Assembly: GCA_010279815.1 (NCBI GenBank) | Contig: QEOQ01000092.1 | Location: 1,502,389 to 1,566,388 of the forward strand | DNA: 64,000 nucleotides | Direction: 5' to 3' | From: Brachionus plicatilis | Lineage: Eukaryota; Rotifera; Eurotatoria; Ploima; Brachionidae | Notes under the pieces: model-generated | What the model was told of the DNA's origin: nothing | The model's input: the letters and a program-made list of their open reading frames with translations, nothing else | Databases searched by the model: none | Shown here: positions 1-11,120 of the stretch, piece by piece | Numbering within the stretch: position 1 is the stretch's first letter | Layout of the letters: every line of letters starts with the position of its first letter | Position numbers and translations under genes: made by a program

Positions 1-1685
1 CAAGAAAGGACTTCTAAAAAGGCCTTTCCAAGAAAGTACCTCAAAATAAGGCTTCCCAAAGAAAGGATTTCAAAATAGGCCTTTCCAAGAAAGGACCTTA
101 AAATAGTGCTTCCCAAGAAAGGACCTCAAAAAAGAGCTACCTAAGAAAGGACCTTAAAAAAAGGCTTCCCAAAGAAAGGACTTCAAAATAGGTCTTTCCA
201 AGAAAGGACCTCAAAATAAGGCGTCCCAAATAAAGGACCTCAAAATAGGCCTTTCCAAGAATGGACCTCAAAATAAGGCTTCGCAAAGAAAAACCTTATA
301 AAAGCCATTTCCAAGAATGGACCTCAAAATAAGGCTTCCCAAGAAGGGACTTCAAAATGGGCCTTTCCAAGAAAGGACCTCAAAATAAGGTTTCCAAAAG
401 AAAAAACTTAAAAAAGGCCTTTCCAAGAAAGGACCTGAAAATAAGGCTTCCCAAGAAAGGACCTCAAAAAAGAGCTTCCAAAGAAAGGACCTCAAAATAA
501 GGCTACCCAAGAAAGGATTTCAAAATAGGCCTTTCCAAGAAAGGACTTTAAAAAAGAGCTTCCCAAAAAATGACCTCAAAATAAGGCTTCTCAAGAAAGG
601 ACCTCAAAATAGGCTTCCCATACAAAAACCTTAAAAAAGGCCTTTCAAAGAAAGGACCTCAAAATAAGGCCTTATAAAAGAGCTTCGCAAAACAGGACAA
701 AACTTAAAAATGAGCTTCTTAAAAAAGAACCTTAAAAAAGGCCTTTCCAAAAAGGAACCTGAAAATAGAGCTTCCTAAAAAAGGATTAAAATTAGATTTT
801 ACCAATAAAGAACCTTAAAATAGAGCTTCCCAAAAAATTACCATAAAAAGGCTTTTCCAAAAAAGAACCTTAAAATAGAGCTTCCCAAAAAAGGATTTTA
901 AAAAAGAGCTTCAGAAAAAAAGGACCTTAAAATAGAGCTTCCCTAAAAAGGACCTTAAAATAAAGCTTACCGAAAAAGGACCTTAAAAAAGAGTTTTCCG
1001 AAAAAGGACCAAAAATTAGATTTTTCCAAAAAAGATCCTGAAAAATGGCCTTTCCAAAAAAGGACCTTTAAAAAGAGCTTCCGAAAAAAAGAACCTTAAA
1101 ATAAAGCTTCCCAAAGAGAACTTTTAAAAAGGACAGCCCAAAAAATAACTTAAAATAGAGCTTTCCAAGAAGGACCTTAAAATAGAGCTTCCCAAAAAAG
1201 GACCTTAAAATAAAGCTTCCCAAAGAGAACTTTTAAAAAGGACTGCCCAAAAAAAAAAACTTAATATAGAGCTTCCCAAAAAAGGACCTTAAAAAAGGCT
1301 TTTCCGATGAAAGACCTTAAAATAGAGCTTCTCAAAAAGGGACTTTAAGATTGAGCTTCCTAAAAAAGGGACCTTAAATAGAGCTTCTCAAAAAAGGACC
1401 TTTAAAAAGAGACAAAAAAGGACTTCAAAATAGAGCTTGTCACAAAAGGACCTTTAAAAAATTCTTTCCAAAATAGAACCTTAAATAGAGCTTCCCAAAA
1501 AATGACCTAAAAAAAGCCTTTAAAAAAAAGGAATCTTTAAACAGATCTTCCCAAAAAAAATTCCTTAAAAAGACCTCTCCAAAAAAGGACCTTAAAAAAG
1601 GCCTTTCCAAAAAAAGACCGTAAAAGAGACCTTCCCGAGAAAGGACCTTAAAAAAGACCTTCCAAAAGAATGACTTTAAGAAAGT
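1..1685. repeat. Degenerate ~28-bp tandem satellite
   Basis: About 1.7 kb, continuing beyond the window start, is made of head-to-tail copies of a unit of roughly 28 bp. A typical copy alternates CTTTCCAAGAAAGGACCT with a CAAAATAAGGC stretch. Copies near the left edge are the most alike, and they decay rightward with more A runs. Many units contain the inverted repeat CCTTTC-CAA-GAAAGG, a 6-bp stem with a 3-nt loop, so the array could form serial hairpins. No open frame runs through it. It ends where ordinary AT-rich DNA begins near 1690. Confidence 0.9.
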
Positions 1686-1761
1686 CCTTACTTTTATTAA
1701 CTTTTTTTACTTATTTTTACGTAAATTTATGTAAAAAAAGGTAAAATATGGTAATAAGAAG

Positions 1762-2332
1762 TTTTGAAAGAAAAATAAAAAATTTTTAATTTTTCTAATA
1801 AACTAGCAGTCCGACCATCCGCCATTTTTGTCTATTTCTATATCCACTACCTTTAAAGCAAAAAATAACATATATTTAATTTTTTAAAATTTTAAATTAT
1901 TTACTTTTTAATTCACTTATGTAATTATTACAATTAGAAATTTTCAAATTTTTTTGAAATTCGAAAATTAAACTAGTAAATTCTCAATAAACTAGTTAAT
2001 CTAATTGATTCATTCCAGACCATTTCTATCGGGTATAGATCTGGTGAGTAGGCAGATGCTTTTCCCTAAATATAAAATTAAAAATTTTCAATTATTTCTA
2101 CTTATTCATTAAACTATATTTTACCCAGTAATGTTATATGTATCTAAAAAGGTTGTACATACATATGACTTGTGTTTAGGATCATTGTCCTGATGAAGTT
2201 AAAAATTTAAAAGATTAAATATAAGTTATTTTTTGTTTTATAGGTAATTGATATTGGGATACACAAAAATGGCCGATGGTCGGACTGCTTGTTTATTAGA
2301 AAAATTAAAAATTTTTTAATTTTCTTTCAAAA
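1762..2332. repeat. Foldback/MITE-like element, ~70-bp inverted ends
   Basis: Positions 1762-1831 and 2261-2332 are near-perfect inverted copies sharing the core AGTCCGACCATC / GATGGTCGGACT and a flanking AT tract. The 430-bp interior has no open frame and no transposase similarity that I can see. This structure fits a non-autonomous DNA transposon. No clear target-site duplication was found at the ends. Confidence 0.75.
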
Positions 2333-2480
2333 TTTGACATTTTTTGACTTTTTTTTAATTTTTTGGGCCTGAATTCGAAAAAAAAGAAATTGCTTTTTTT
2401 CACGCAATTTATGGCAATTTTATTTAAAAGTGGTTATTTTTAGTAAAAAAAAGTAAATTTTGTACAAATTTTAAAAAAGT

Positions 2481-3100
2481 TAATTATAAACAATAAACAA
2501 AAGGCAAAAAAAAAAATTTTCAATTATACACATCCCAATATAATTCAAAGATTCGACCAATCTCCATATCTTTCTATGTCACTTTTATTACCTTAATTTT
2601 TATTAAAATTTTTTTTAAGATTAAATTGAAAATAAAATCTAATAAAAACCTTTAAATGATTTATATAATTTTGGCATTTTTCTTTCGTTAAAGATTTTTC
2701 GATATCTTTGGCAGCCATTTCGGCATCAGCTTCCGATAAAATCATTCTCTTCCTAACATGCTGTTTTAACTCGTTCCACATAAGTTTAATGGGATGTAAG
2801 TCGGGATTTTTTGGGGGAGATTTAATCTTTGTTTAAAATAAATGAGTCAATTATTATCGACAAAGAATAATTACTAAAAAACAATTTACCCAAACAATAT
2901 TGTTAAAAATTAAAAAAGTAGTGCACAATAAAGAACTTTTTTTTATCTTAAAAAATTTTAAAGTTAAAACTTTTACTTCTTATATTTTTCTTACAACAAA
3001 ATTTGTTGCTCCCTTAAATGAAATCCCAGTCCATTGAATTTTATTGGGATGTGTATAATTGAAAATTTTTTTTTTGCCTTTTGTTTATTGTTTATAATTA
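2481..3100 (-). mobile_element. Internally deleted Tc1/mariner-type element
   Basis: Terminal inverted repeats of about 67 bp lie at 2481-2547 and 3034-3100. They share TAATTATAAACAATAAACAA and a CACATCCCAAT segment nearly base for base. Weaker similarity extends some 20-30 bp further out. Inside, on the minus strand, is the C-terminal end of a Tc1/mariner transposase, so this is a deletion derivative rather than an unrelated MITE. It probably cannot move by itself. Confidence 0.75.
2593..2824 (-). pseudogene. Tc1/mariner transposase C-terminal fragment
   Basis: Read on the minus strand, this frame gives SPPKNPDLHPIKLMWNELKQ followed by HVRKR and about 45 more residues. This matches the end of the Tc1-family DDE domain, where the hallmark is SPDLNPIE...W..LK..VRKR. 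In Tc1-type enzymes the last acidic catalytic residue is the Glu of NPIE; here that position is Lys (HPIK), so even the surviving part lacks the third catalytic residue. Nothing upstream of it encodes the first two catalytic Asp residues: an in-frame stop precedes the fragment and the element is only ~620 bp long. I call it a dead remnant within the inverted-repeat element at 2481-3100. Confidence 0.7.
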
Positions 3101-3116
3101 CTTTTTACAAAAATTT

Positions 3117-3150
3117 ACGTAATTTTACTTAATTTCATGTAAAATTACGT
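3117..3150. repeat. Perfect hairpin with ACGT ends
   Basis: ACGTAATTTTAC, a 10-nt loop, then GTAAAATTACGT: a 12-bp perfect stem just outside the right end of the Tc1/mariner remnant. The same arm sequence recurs at 4302-4344 and around 28.5 kb. Confidence 0.7.
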
Positions 3151-3843
3151 GTACGTGAAAATATTATGCTCAAATAACAAAAATTGACTTGGATTTTCGG
3201 CCAAAAATCGAAAAAGAGTCAGTGTTAACTTTTTTGTAGCAGTTTCTTCAAAATATTTTGAAGAGTGAAAAAAATTTAAAAAATGTGTTATTTTCAAATT
3301 TACGGAATTCAAAATTTGGAAATCTTTTTCTCATCTTATAATAGCTTATTGTTTTATTGCTTAAATTAAAATCATTTTTGATGAAATTTACACGATTTTC
3401 AATTAATTTAACTAGTTTATTTTTATTTTTATTTGAGTTCCTTTTTACCAAAAATTATTTTATTCTATTTAGGTTCTAAAATGTTACTTTTATGTGTAAA
3501 AAGAATGGGTAATTTACATAATTTAACGTAATTTAGCATTATTTTTTGAAACTTAAAAAAAATTGCAACATTCCTTACCGTTTTTGGTTTACTTTAATCT
3601 AATGCTAAATGAATCAGAAAATTTAATGTCAAATCGTTAGATAAGAAAAACTTGTCAAAAATTAAATAAGGAATCTAGTGTTCTCTCTTAAATAATAAAA
3701 TTAATGTAAATTTAATATTTAAGGAATTAATATCTTCTCTTGAAATAAAGAAATTATTGCCGAATAAAAAATAAAGAAACTAATGCTAATAAAAGCAATG
3801 ATAAAATTTTTTTGATTGAATTGCTTGATTAAATAAAAAATGT

Positions 3844-4287
3844 TTGATTATTAATAATCTAGAAAAAGAAACCTCTTATTTTTATAATATAAATTTATTA
3901 TCTGATCTCTCAGATTTAACTTGGCAATCAAACCAAATGAATTTTCAGGCTGAAAATGACCAAACTAGATCTACTGCAAGTATAGCACAATTTCTAGATG
4001 CGTTAGATGAAGATCCAGAGGAGCCGCGTTTCAACTATGTTCGTTCTTTAATGAACCATGAAACTTAAGATGCTAAGTCAAACGCAAAGAAAGCAGAAGA
4101 AGGGCGTAAAAAATAATTAACAAAAGAATACACACTTGCTTATACCTCGAAAGAGATGGAATATAAAGTAAAACGTATGTGGAGAGCCATTGGGAACGAA
4201 TCAAAAAAAACGTTTTTCGAAAAAAGATCGAGACGCTGCAATGTGTTGCGCAAAAAGATTACAAGTTCAATTAGTAATAAAATGTAA
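3844..4287 (+). pseudogene. Decayed coding fragment, possibly HMG-box-like
   Basis: One reading frame stays coding-like for about 147 codons but is broken by internal stops at about 4066-4068 and after the basic stretch KKAEEGRKK near 4113. The first part, which ends LDEDPEEPRFNYV...LMNHET, is acidic and distinctly less AT-rich than its surroundings. The last part contains EMEYKVKRMWRAIGNESKKT followed by FFEKRSRR. Its spacing recalls the second half of an HMG box, but this is weak and I could not align the first half. No start codon or splice signals were resolved. Alternatives are a transposon ORF relic or a degenerated gene. Confidence 0.4.
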
Positions 4288-4301
4288 TAAATTTTTAGCT
4301 T

Positions 4302-4344
4302 ACGTAAAATGATGTAATAATACTATTATTATGTAAAATTACGT
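4302..4344. repeat. Imperfect palindrome with ACGT ends
   Basis: ACGTAAAATGATGTAATAAT and its near-complement ending GTAAAATTACGT form an imperfect hairpin. It shares the outer motif with the hairpin at 3117-3150. Confidence 0.55.
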
Positions 4345-7300
4345 TATTTTAAATAAAACTTAACAAAAATGCTGACAGCATAAAAAGCTCAATTTTTTGG
4401 ACATTTTTTACCAACTTGAATTTTGCATTTTTTACAATTTGTTGCATAATTTTACAATGAATAATGTTATACACTGTAAAAAAGGGAATTTTTTGTAATA
4501 AAATTAAATTTTTAGTGAAATTCACTGGTTATGTGGTTTCCTGTTTCATTTTAAATACTAAAACTTTGGTTTTAATTTTATTTAATTTAAAGGATAATTT
4601 CAAGTTTTCAAAGGTTTCAACAGTATTTAGAATATCCTAAAAATCAAATATCCTATGTTTGCTTTAATCTATTCAATTTCATTGTAAAAAAATTGAAAAA
4701 TTAACTCTCATTTAGTTTTTTTAATTAATTTGAAACATTGCACTTTTGTCATGCTTTTTCAAAATTGTATGAAAATTTTCATTAAAAGACGAAAAAATAT
4801 ACCTAATATAGAAACTTTATATTTTAAACTTCATTTAATTTGCAAATCAGTTTATTTATATTCAAAATTTTGTAGTGATCAAAATTGCATTTTATTTAAT
4901 TCTAATTCAGAAATAGATTGATCAGAACGACTTAGTTAATTTTATTTGAAATATTTAAAATAATCTTTGTAGTTAGAATTTTCTTTATATTTGTTTTTAT
5001 TTTCTATAAAATAATAGGAGTTAAGATTGAAAGGAATTTAAAAGAATTTAGCCTTTTAAAAAAAGAATTAAGTTTTTCGATTGAATAGAGTAAATAATTC
5101 AAGTAATTTGAAAAAGCTTTTTTCTTTGCCACACTTCAACTTTTAATAAGCATGGCACGCTTTTAAAAAAATAACAATAAAATTTTAATAAAAAATTAGC
5201 TTGTGATATTGACTTTTCTACATCTCAAGAAAGACGGCAAATTTTATTTTGAGTTTTATTATTATGCTTTTAACCAATCATGTGCCTTAAATCAGCAAAA
5301 AATTTATTTATTGATTTTCGGGTTTTTTTGATCTTTTTTTTTTTATAAAACTTTGTTTATCAGTATAGAATCTTGTGAAAGAAAAAAATTTTAGAACACA
5401 GTTCACAATTTTTGATTTTCTCAAAAATTGGATTGTGAAAAATAGTTAATTATCAATGATTTAAGCCATTGAACCAAGTATGTAATTAAATAATTTAAAA
5501 TTTTAGACATCAATTATTGTCACAATATTTCCCAGTATTAAACAAATAATTAATAATGCGCAAAACAAAGATTTTAATCTTTGGATAAATATTGATTTAA
5601 TATACTTGATTTAAAAATCATTACTTTTTTTTTAATAAATAGCAATATCTTAAATATTTTCCTTTTTTTCTTGTGATAATAATAATTATCAATCTGTTTG
5701 AAATCTAAAATTTTGTTACATAATATTTTTTTATTATTATTTAAATGGCTTGAAATAAATTAGAAGAAAAAAGTGTGAATAATTCAACTTCAAAAAATAC
5801 AAAGATAATCTGTCTTTTTGTAATGATTTGAAAAGGTAAATTTTCATAAATTGCCATTAAATAAAATACTTAAAATTGATCAAATCTATCAAGATAAGTT
5901 CAAGTATTTACTTTTAAATTTAAAAACGCTAGAATTGATGAAAAAATTGACATTTTTTGTAAACAAGTATTTTAATTAACGTCAAATTTTGTGATATTAT
6001 CGATTTTTTTATACAAAAAAAAATTGATTTTGTACTTTTTGAACAAAATCTAAAGATATCTTGAAGAATAGCGATATAAAATGAATAGATCGTTAGTATA
6101 TGATAACTGTTCAAATTTCACTTAATTTTATTCAAATTGAACGTGATCTTTGTAATAAAATACACAGTAAATGAAATTTAAAAGGAATTTAATATCAATA
6201 TTAATTTGATTGAACAAACAGTATCCGCTTAATTTCCACAAATAAATAAAACTTAAAATAATAGCATCCAAACTAACTGAAAAAAATGTTAAAAGCCGAG
6301 CTCATTTAAATTCAATGGCACATATTGATTTGCTTTTAAATACAAATTCTTTTTTGAAAACAATTTCAAAAGACCAATTAATCATTTGTCACAGCTTTTA
6401 AAAGATCATTTAAAAATCAGTTAAGTAAATACCTGAAAATTAGTTGTTTTACTTTTCTCATTTCTATTTTTTTGTGGTAAAAGGAATTTGTTTTTCATAG
6501 ATTGCGAATGAAAGCGAAAGTTTTTGATCGATATTATTTGATTCATTTTGGTAGAGCGTGTGATCATGTGATCAATAAAATTCTAGCTTCCTCTTTTGTG
6601 TATTTTATTTAATTTGAAAGAGCACAATTTTAACTTTCGGCTCATCAAAGGTTAGTAGAAATTTGCTCGAGCCATATTTACACTAACAACAAACTGAACA
6701 AAAAAACACGAAACGACGTGTGTTTGTCTGAGTATGAATAAACAATTTTTTTCGAAAAAATTAAAAGGAAAAAAAGAATTATTAAGTTATTGACTTGGCA
6801 AATTTTCGACATAAATAGAATGTTTTGTCAGCAAATATAATTTGATCTCTTAAAATATATTTAAATTTGACTAAAAAAACTGCTAACTGATGCTTTAAAT
6901 TAAATGAAGACAACAGATATTATGCTTATAGCAAAATAAAGAATTTGTTTAAAGTTTGGGGTTCGCGTGCCAATTAAAGCAAATTTCCATTAACATGTTC
7001 TTCTTGTTTTCACTTTTAATCGAGAATATTTTTTGAATCAAAATTATTTTTTATAATAATTATTAGCAAACAAATAAATTACGATTAAATGTAAAATTTG
7101 CAATCAATTTTTTTTTGTTAACATCAGAATTTTAAGATGGCAAATTCTTTTTGTGTGTGTGTGTGTGTGTGTGTGCTTAGGGCCAAATTGGAGAATAATT
7201 GATTTTTGGTGTAAGCCACAAAAATTAATTAACTTATTTTATGTTTTAATAAACAAAAACTGATTTTCATCGACAGTTCGCTCAACAACAACATGCAGCT

Positions 7301-9072
7301 AAGTAAAACTAACTGGAAAAGCTTAGAGGCATTGTGATTCATTCATGTATACAATTTTTAATAGAGACTAAACATGGAATGACAAATTTAATGTTTATTA
7401 ATTTAGATTTTAGAATCTTTTATAGGCACCTTAATTTTCTTTGAAACTAAATTTTGTCTAATTAAAGATCTATTTTGACGTTTGATTAGATTAATTATGA
7501 ACGCTTGCTTACTTCTAAACAATATTGCAATTTTCTAAAATTAAGCATTTAATTCAAATAATCGAAGTACGTACAATGAACATTATTATTCTAATCTTTA
7601 AATTCAAACGTAAATTAAGACCTAAAGCAATAACAACTTAAAATTAACAAAAAATTAAAAAAAAAAAAAAAAAAAACGAATAATCAAATGCTTAACTTAT
7701 TGATCAAATCCATAAAATAAACACATTACAATTTGACTCTAAGTACAACAAAATCAAATTAGCAATCAGCAGAATTAGTTGTCAAAACATTTACTGCTAC
7801 AAAAGTCACAATGATATATTTTATTGTTGTTGAATATATTAAAACACCACTGTGATTCAAATAATTTACGTTGATACTCATCCTGCTCATAGAGAAAAAA
7901 CTCAAATTGATTTTGACTTCAATGATGATTTGACTTCTGCTCTTACTTCCGTAATTAAAATAAAATAAATTGAAATAAAGCTATTTAGAGTCATTCGTTC
8001 AAAAATAACGTTGTCTGCCTCTAATTATTACGAAGAAATAATCAATGCATTATTTTTTTTCTTTCTTATTTTTTGCTGTTGCTGTTGTTCCAACATTTTT
8101 TGTAGCCAAATTAATCGAGGCAATACAAAATATGAATGGAGAATAGAGAATTTTATTTTTTAATAGAGCTTGTGTTGTTTAAACATTTTGAATAGAATTA
8201 ATCAGCAAATTAAAAAATCAAAACGACCAATCGCCGCATTTAAGACATGGTTCAAAAATATTTTTAAAATATTTTGGCCAAGACAATAACCAAAAAATGT
8301 TTAAATAAAACAGTTATAAAAATTTAAAAACAAATTCCAAAAAAAGGTGTTTATTTGATTAAAACAATTTTAGCCTTTTTCTATCATATCTTTTTTAGTC
8401 GATTTATTTGAATAAAAAATTAGTATTCTATTTGCTTAGGCAAATAAATGACAAGTTTTAAAAATGTCTGCCAAATATTGCGTACGGCCTTCAAAACAAA
8501 CATTAAAATCTATTTAAATATACTTAGAGACACATTTTATGCTATTTTATTTTATTAAAAAAAATATGACATAAGAAAAACTGTAGATATTCTAGATAAT
8601 TTTTCAAAAGTAATTTTTTTTTATTTCAATTTAGGATTTTAAGTGGAATAATTTCATTTCATTTTAAATATTTAAATCTTTATTTTATTGCATTTTAGAG
8701 AAGAGATTCACTTTGTAAATATTCATAAAAGCAATAAAGTTATGTATTCTATAATTTTAAACATTTAAAAAAAATTTTTTTTTTTGAGTTTATGTTTTTA
8801 TTTTTTTAGAAATAAAATTTCGATTCGCGATTGATCATTGATTTTTCTTTAATTTTTAATTATAAATACCAAATCATCTATTAATTTTGTTTTTTTATTC
8901 ATAATTAATCAGTATTTCAAAAATCAAAAATTAGAGAAAATGCTTGCAAAAAATCATAATTTTTTCTTTAAACTCCACTAATTTTATTCTTTTTGGAAAT
9001 TATTTTTATATTTGCAAGCAAAATTCAATCAACAAATAAAAATGATAAGCAAAAAATACTCAAGCAAATTTT
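4345..9072. other. Long AT-rich region without a supported gene
   Basis: Only short chance frames occur, rich in Lys, Phe and Asn and lacking family motifs. A TG microsatellite (7152-7175) and an A20 run (about 7657-7676) are the only conspicuous structures. As it lies upstream of an ETS transcription-factor gene, it may hold regulatory DNA or non-coding exons that I cannot recognise. Confidence 0.5.
7152..7175. repeat. (TG)n microsatellite
   Basis: Twelve uninterrupted TG dinucleotides in otherwise non-repetitive AT-rich DNA. Confidence 0.9.
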
Positions 9073-9171
9073 CTCCGCCCCTAGGCCAATCAAATTATTA
9101 ACTAAATAAAAAAATTATTTTTTCGATTGGTACAATTTTACTTTAATATCATTTTTTGACTATTAACCAAT
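9073..9171 (+). promoter_or_regulatory. Candidate proximal promoter of the ETS gene
   Basis: Within very AT-rich sequence this short stretch holds a GC box-like CTCCGCCCC (9073-9081) followed by GGCCAATCA (CCAAT, about 9085-9092), an inverted CCAAT (GATTGG, 9125-9130) and another CCAAT (9167-9171). These lie about 520-620 bp upstream of the proposed start codon. This is inference from motif clustering only. Confidence 0.35.
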
Positions 9172-9688
9172 AGGGTTTTTTTATTCTATTGAATACATTA
9201 TATTTTTTCTATAAAAAATATTTCTTTTTTATCGAAAAGAGAGATTTATTTTTGTTTTTTCTTATAATAGTCATTTGACTTTGTCGTTGTCGGTATAGAT
9301 GATTTTGCTACCGTTTCTACTGCCGTTTTTTTTTACCCAAATTCTTTAGTTGATCATCATAGTTTAAGTACTTTTTCTTACACAATTTTGAAAGGAAAGA
9401 GATTAATTTTAATTAATTCAAGGAAAGATCAATTTTGTAAAATAGAAAGAGAAAAAAATATATTTTCAAATGTATCTTTTTGAATTGATCTATGATAAAC
9501 ACCCGTTTAGGGTTGCCTAGTTCACTGCTTCACAGAATTATACATATGATTGAGTTTTTAGTTTTTAATGTTGACAATTTATTTGTTATTGTTCAAATTT
9601 AGATATCGAACAAATAATAGCAAAAATTTATCGTCAAAGTTTCAAAAATAAAAGACTAACAGATCTTCTAAATTTCTAAATCTCCAAA

Positions 9689-11120
9689 ATGATGCTAACA
9701 GGTAAATATAAAGACAATATTTTAATAAAAATTAATTTGTAACAAAACATTTATAATAATAAATTAACAAATTTAACTAAAATTTAAGAATGCAATACAA
9801 ATAATAATGGAAGTAAAATTTCATGGACTCCATTGAGTAGTGGAAGCTCGACTAGCAATAGTAGCAATAGCAGTAGTAATTCAAGCACAAATTCAACCAA
9901 CGCTGCTAATAGAAATTCCAATTCAAACGATTCCAGTACTCTTTGTAGGGAAAAAAATTTCGAATGTAACTGGTTTTTTTTTAAAATTTTTTTCGTCATT
10001 TTCCTATCCAAATATCAATTTTTAAAAGCAAAATTAAAGCCCAAATTAAAACCCAAAATCTACATTATAATTATTCGATTTTTAATTTTTAGCTTTCAAT
10101 CAAAATGGAAATTTACACAATAATTCGAATGTTGCAAATCGTCTAATAAAAACTGAATATGATTGTGCACAATGGAACGTGAAAAGTGAACCAACCAACA
10201 GTCATCATCAAATTCATAATAATTTGCACAATTCGAACGTGATCAGAAATGTAACTAGTATGCAAGATGCATATCATTTATTTGCCAACTCTTCACCTCG
10301 TTTTGGCTCTCCAGGAACAGGCCAAATACAACTGTGGCAATTTTTACTCGAGTTGCTTTCTGATGCAAGTAATTCAGCCATTATTGGATGGGAAGGTACA
10401 AACGGTGAATTCAAACTTATCGATCCTGATGAAGTAGCAAGAAAATGGGGCGAAAGAAAAAGTAAACCCAATATGAACTATGACAAATTGAGCCGAGCAT
10501 TACGTTATTATTATGATAAAAATATAATGACAAAAGTACATGGAAAACGTTATGCTTACAAGTTCGACTTTCATGGTCTAGCACAACTAAATCAGCCGTC
10601 TTCAGTTGCTGCAGCAGCTGCATCTGCTGCCGTATCAATGGTTGACAATAGTGCAGCGGCAGCGGCTGCCTATAAGTATCAGTCTGATTTACTCATGAGA
10701 AGTTATGCTGGTTTCACTTATTCTCATGCAAACAAATTTGCACCAACATCGGTTCATCACGCAAATCCTCAGTCATCCTCGCCAACTTTGCCCAATTATC
10801 ACCATTCGAGCACTTCAAGCAACTATTGGCCTTCATCAAATGTTTCAACATCAAGTCAACATCATCACTTAGTTCATCATCCTCACTCTGCAGCGGCAGC
10901 CGCAGCTGCTGTCGTTGTCAACAATGGATATGATAACTATTTTACAAATGCAAATAACGCTGCAGCAGCAGCCAGTTCATATTTGCAGCAAGCCTATTGG
11001 TCGTCGCCAGCTGCTGCTGCCGTCGTAATTTCGGGTCCGTCACATCACCATCTTCATCATCATCATACTAGTCTTCAACACCATCATGGTCACCATCAGC
11101 CAACTATTACTCCATTTTAA
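9689..11120 (+). CDS. ERG: ERG/FLI-type ETS transcription factor
   Basis: DNA-binding transcription factor acting in the nucleus. Exons joined from splice signals and frame: 9689-9701, 9789-9944 and 10093-11120, both introns phase 1, giving 398 residues. The ETS domain is unmistakable: [32 protein letters not shown], the recognition helix with [20 protein letters not shown], then [13 protein letters not shown]. It is nearly identical to vertebrate ERG/FLI1. After the domain, YKYQSDL...SYAG and a later NYWPSS parallel the ERG C-terminal tail. A Ser/Asn-rich leader precedes the ETS domain, and poly-Ala blocks and His-rich stretches follow it. No PNT/SAM domain is encoded in these exons, so this may be a short isoform with other 5' exons, or a FEV-like form. 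AATAAA signals lie at 11232 and 11276. The two-codon Met start is my inference. Confidence 0.9.

Noticed and set aside
1..1685. CRISPR-like array or coding repeat
   Set aside because: Units are contiguous and degenerate without unique spacers, and stops occur in all frames.
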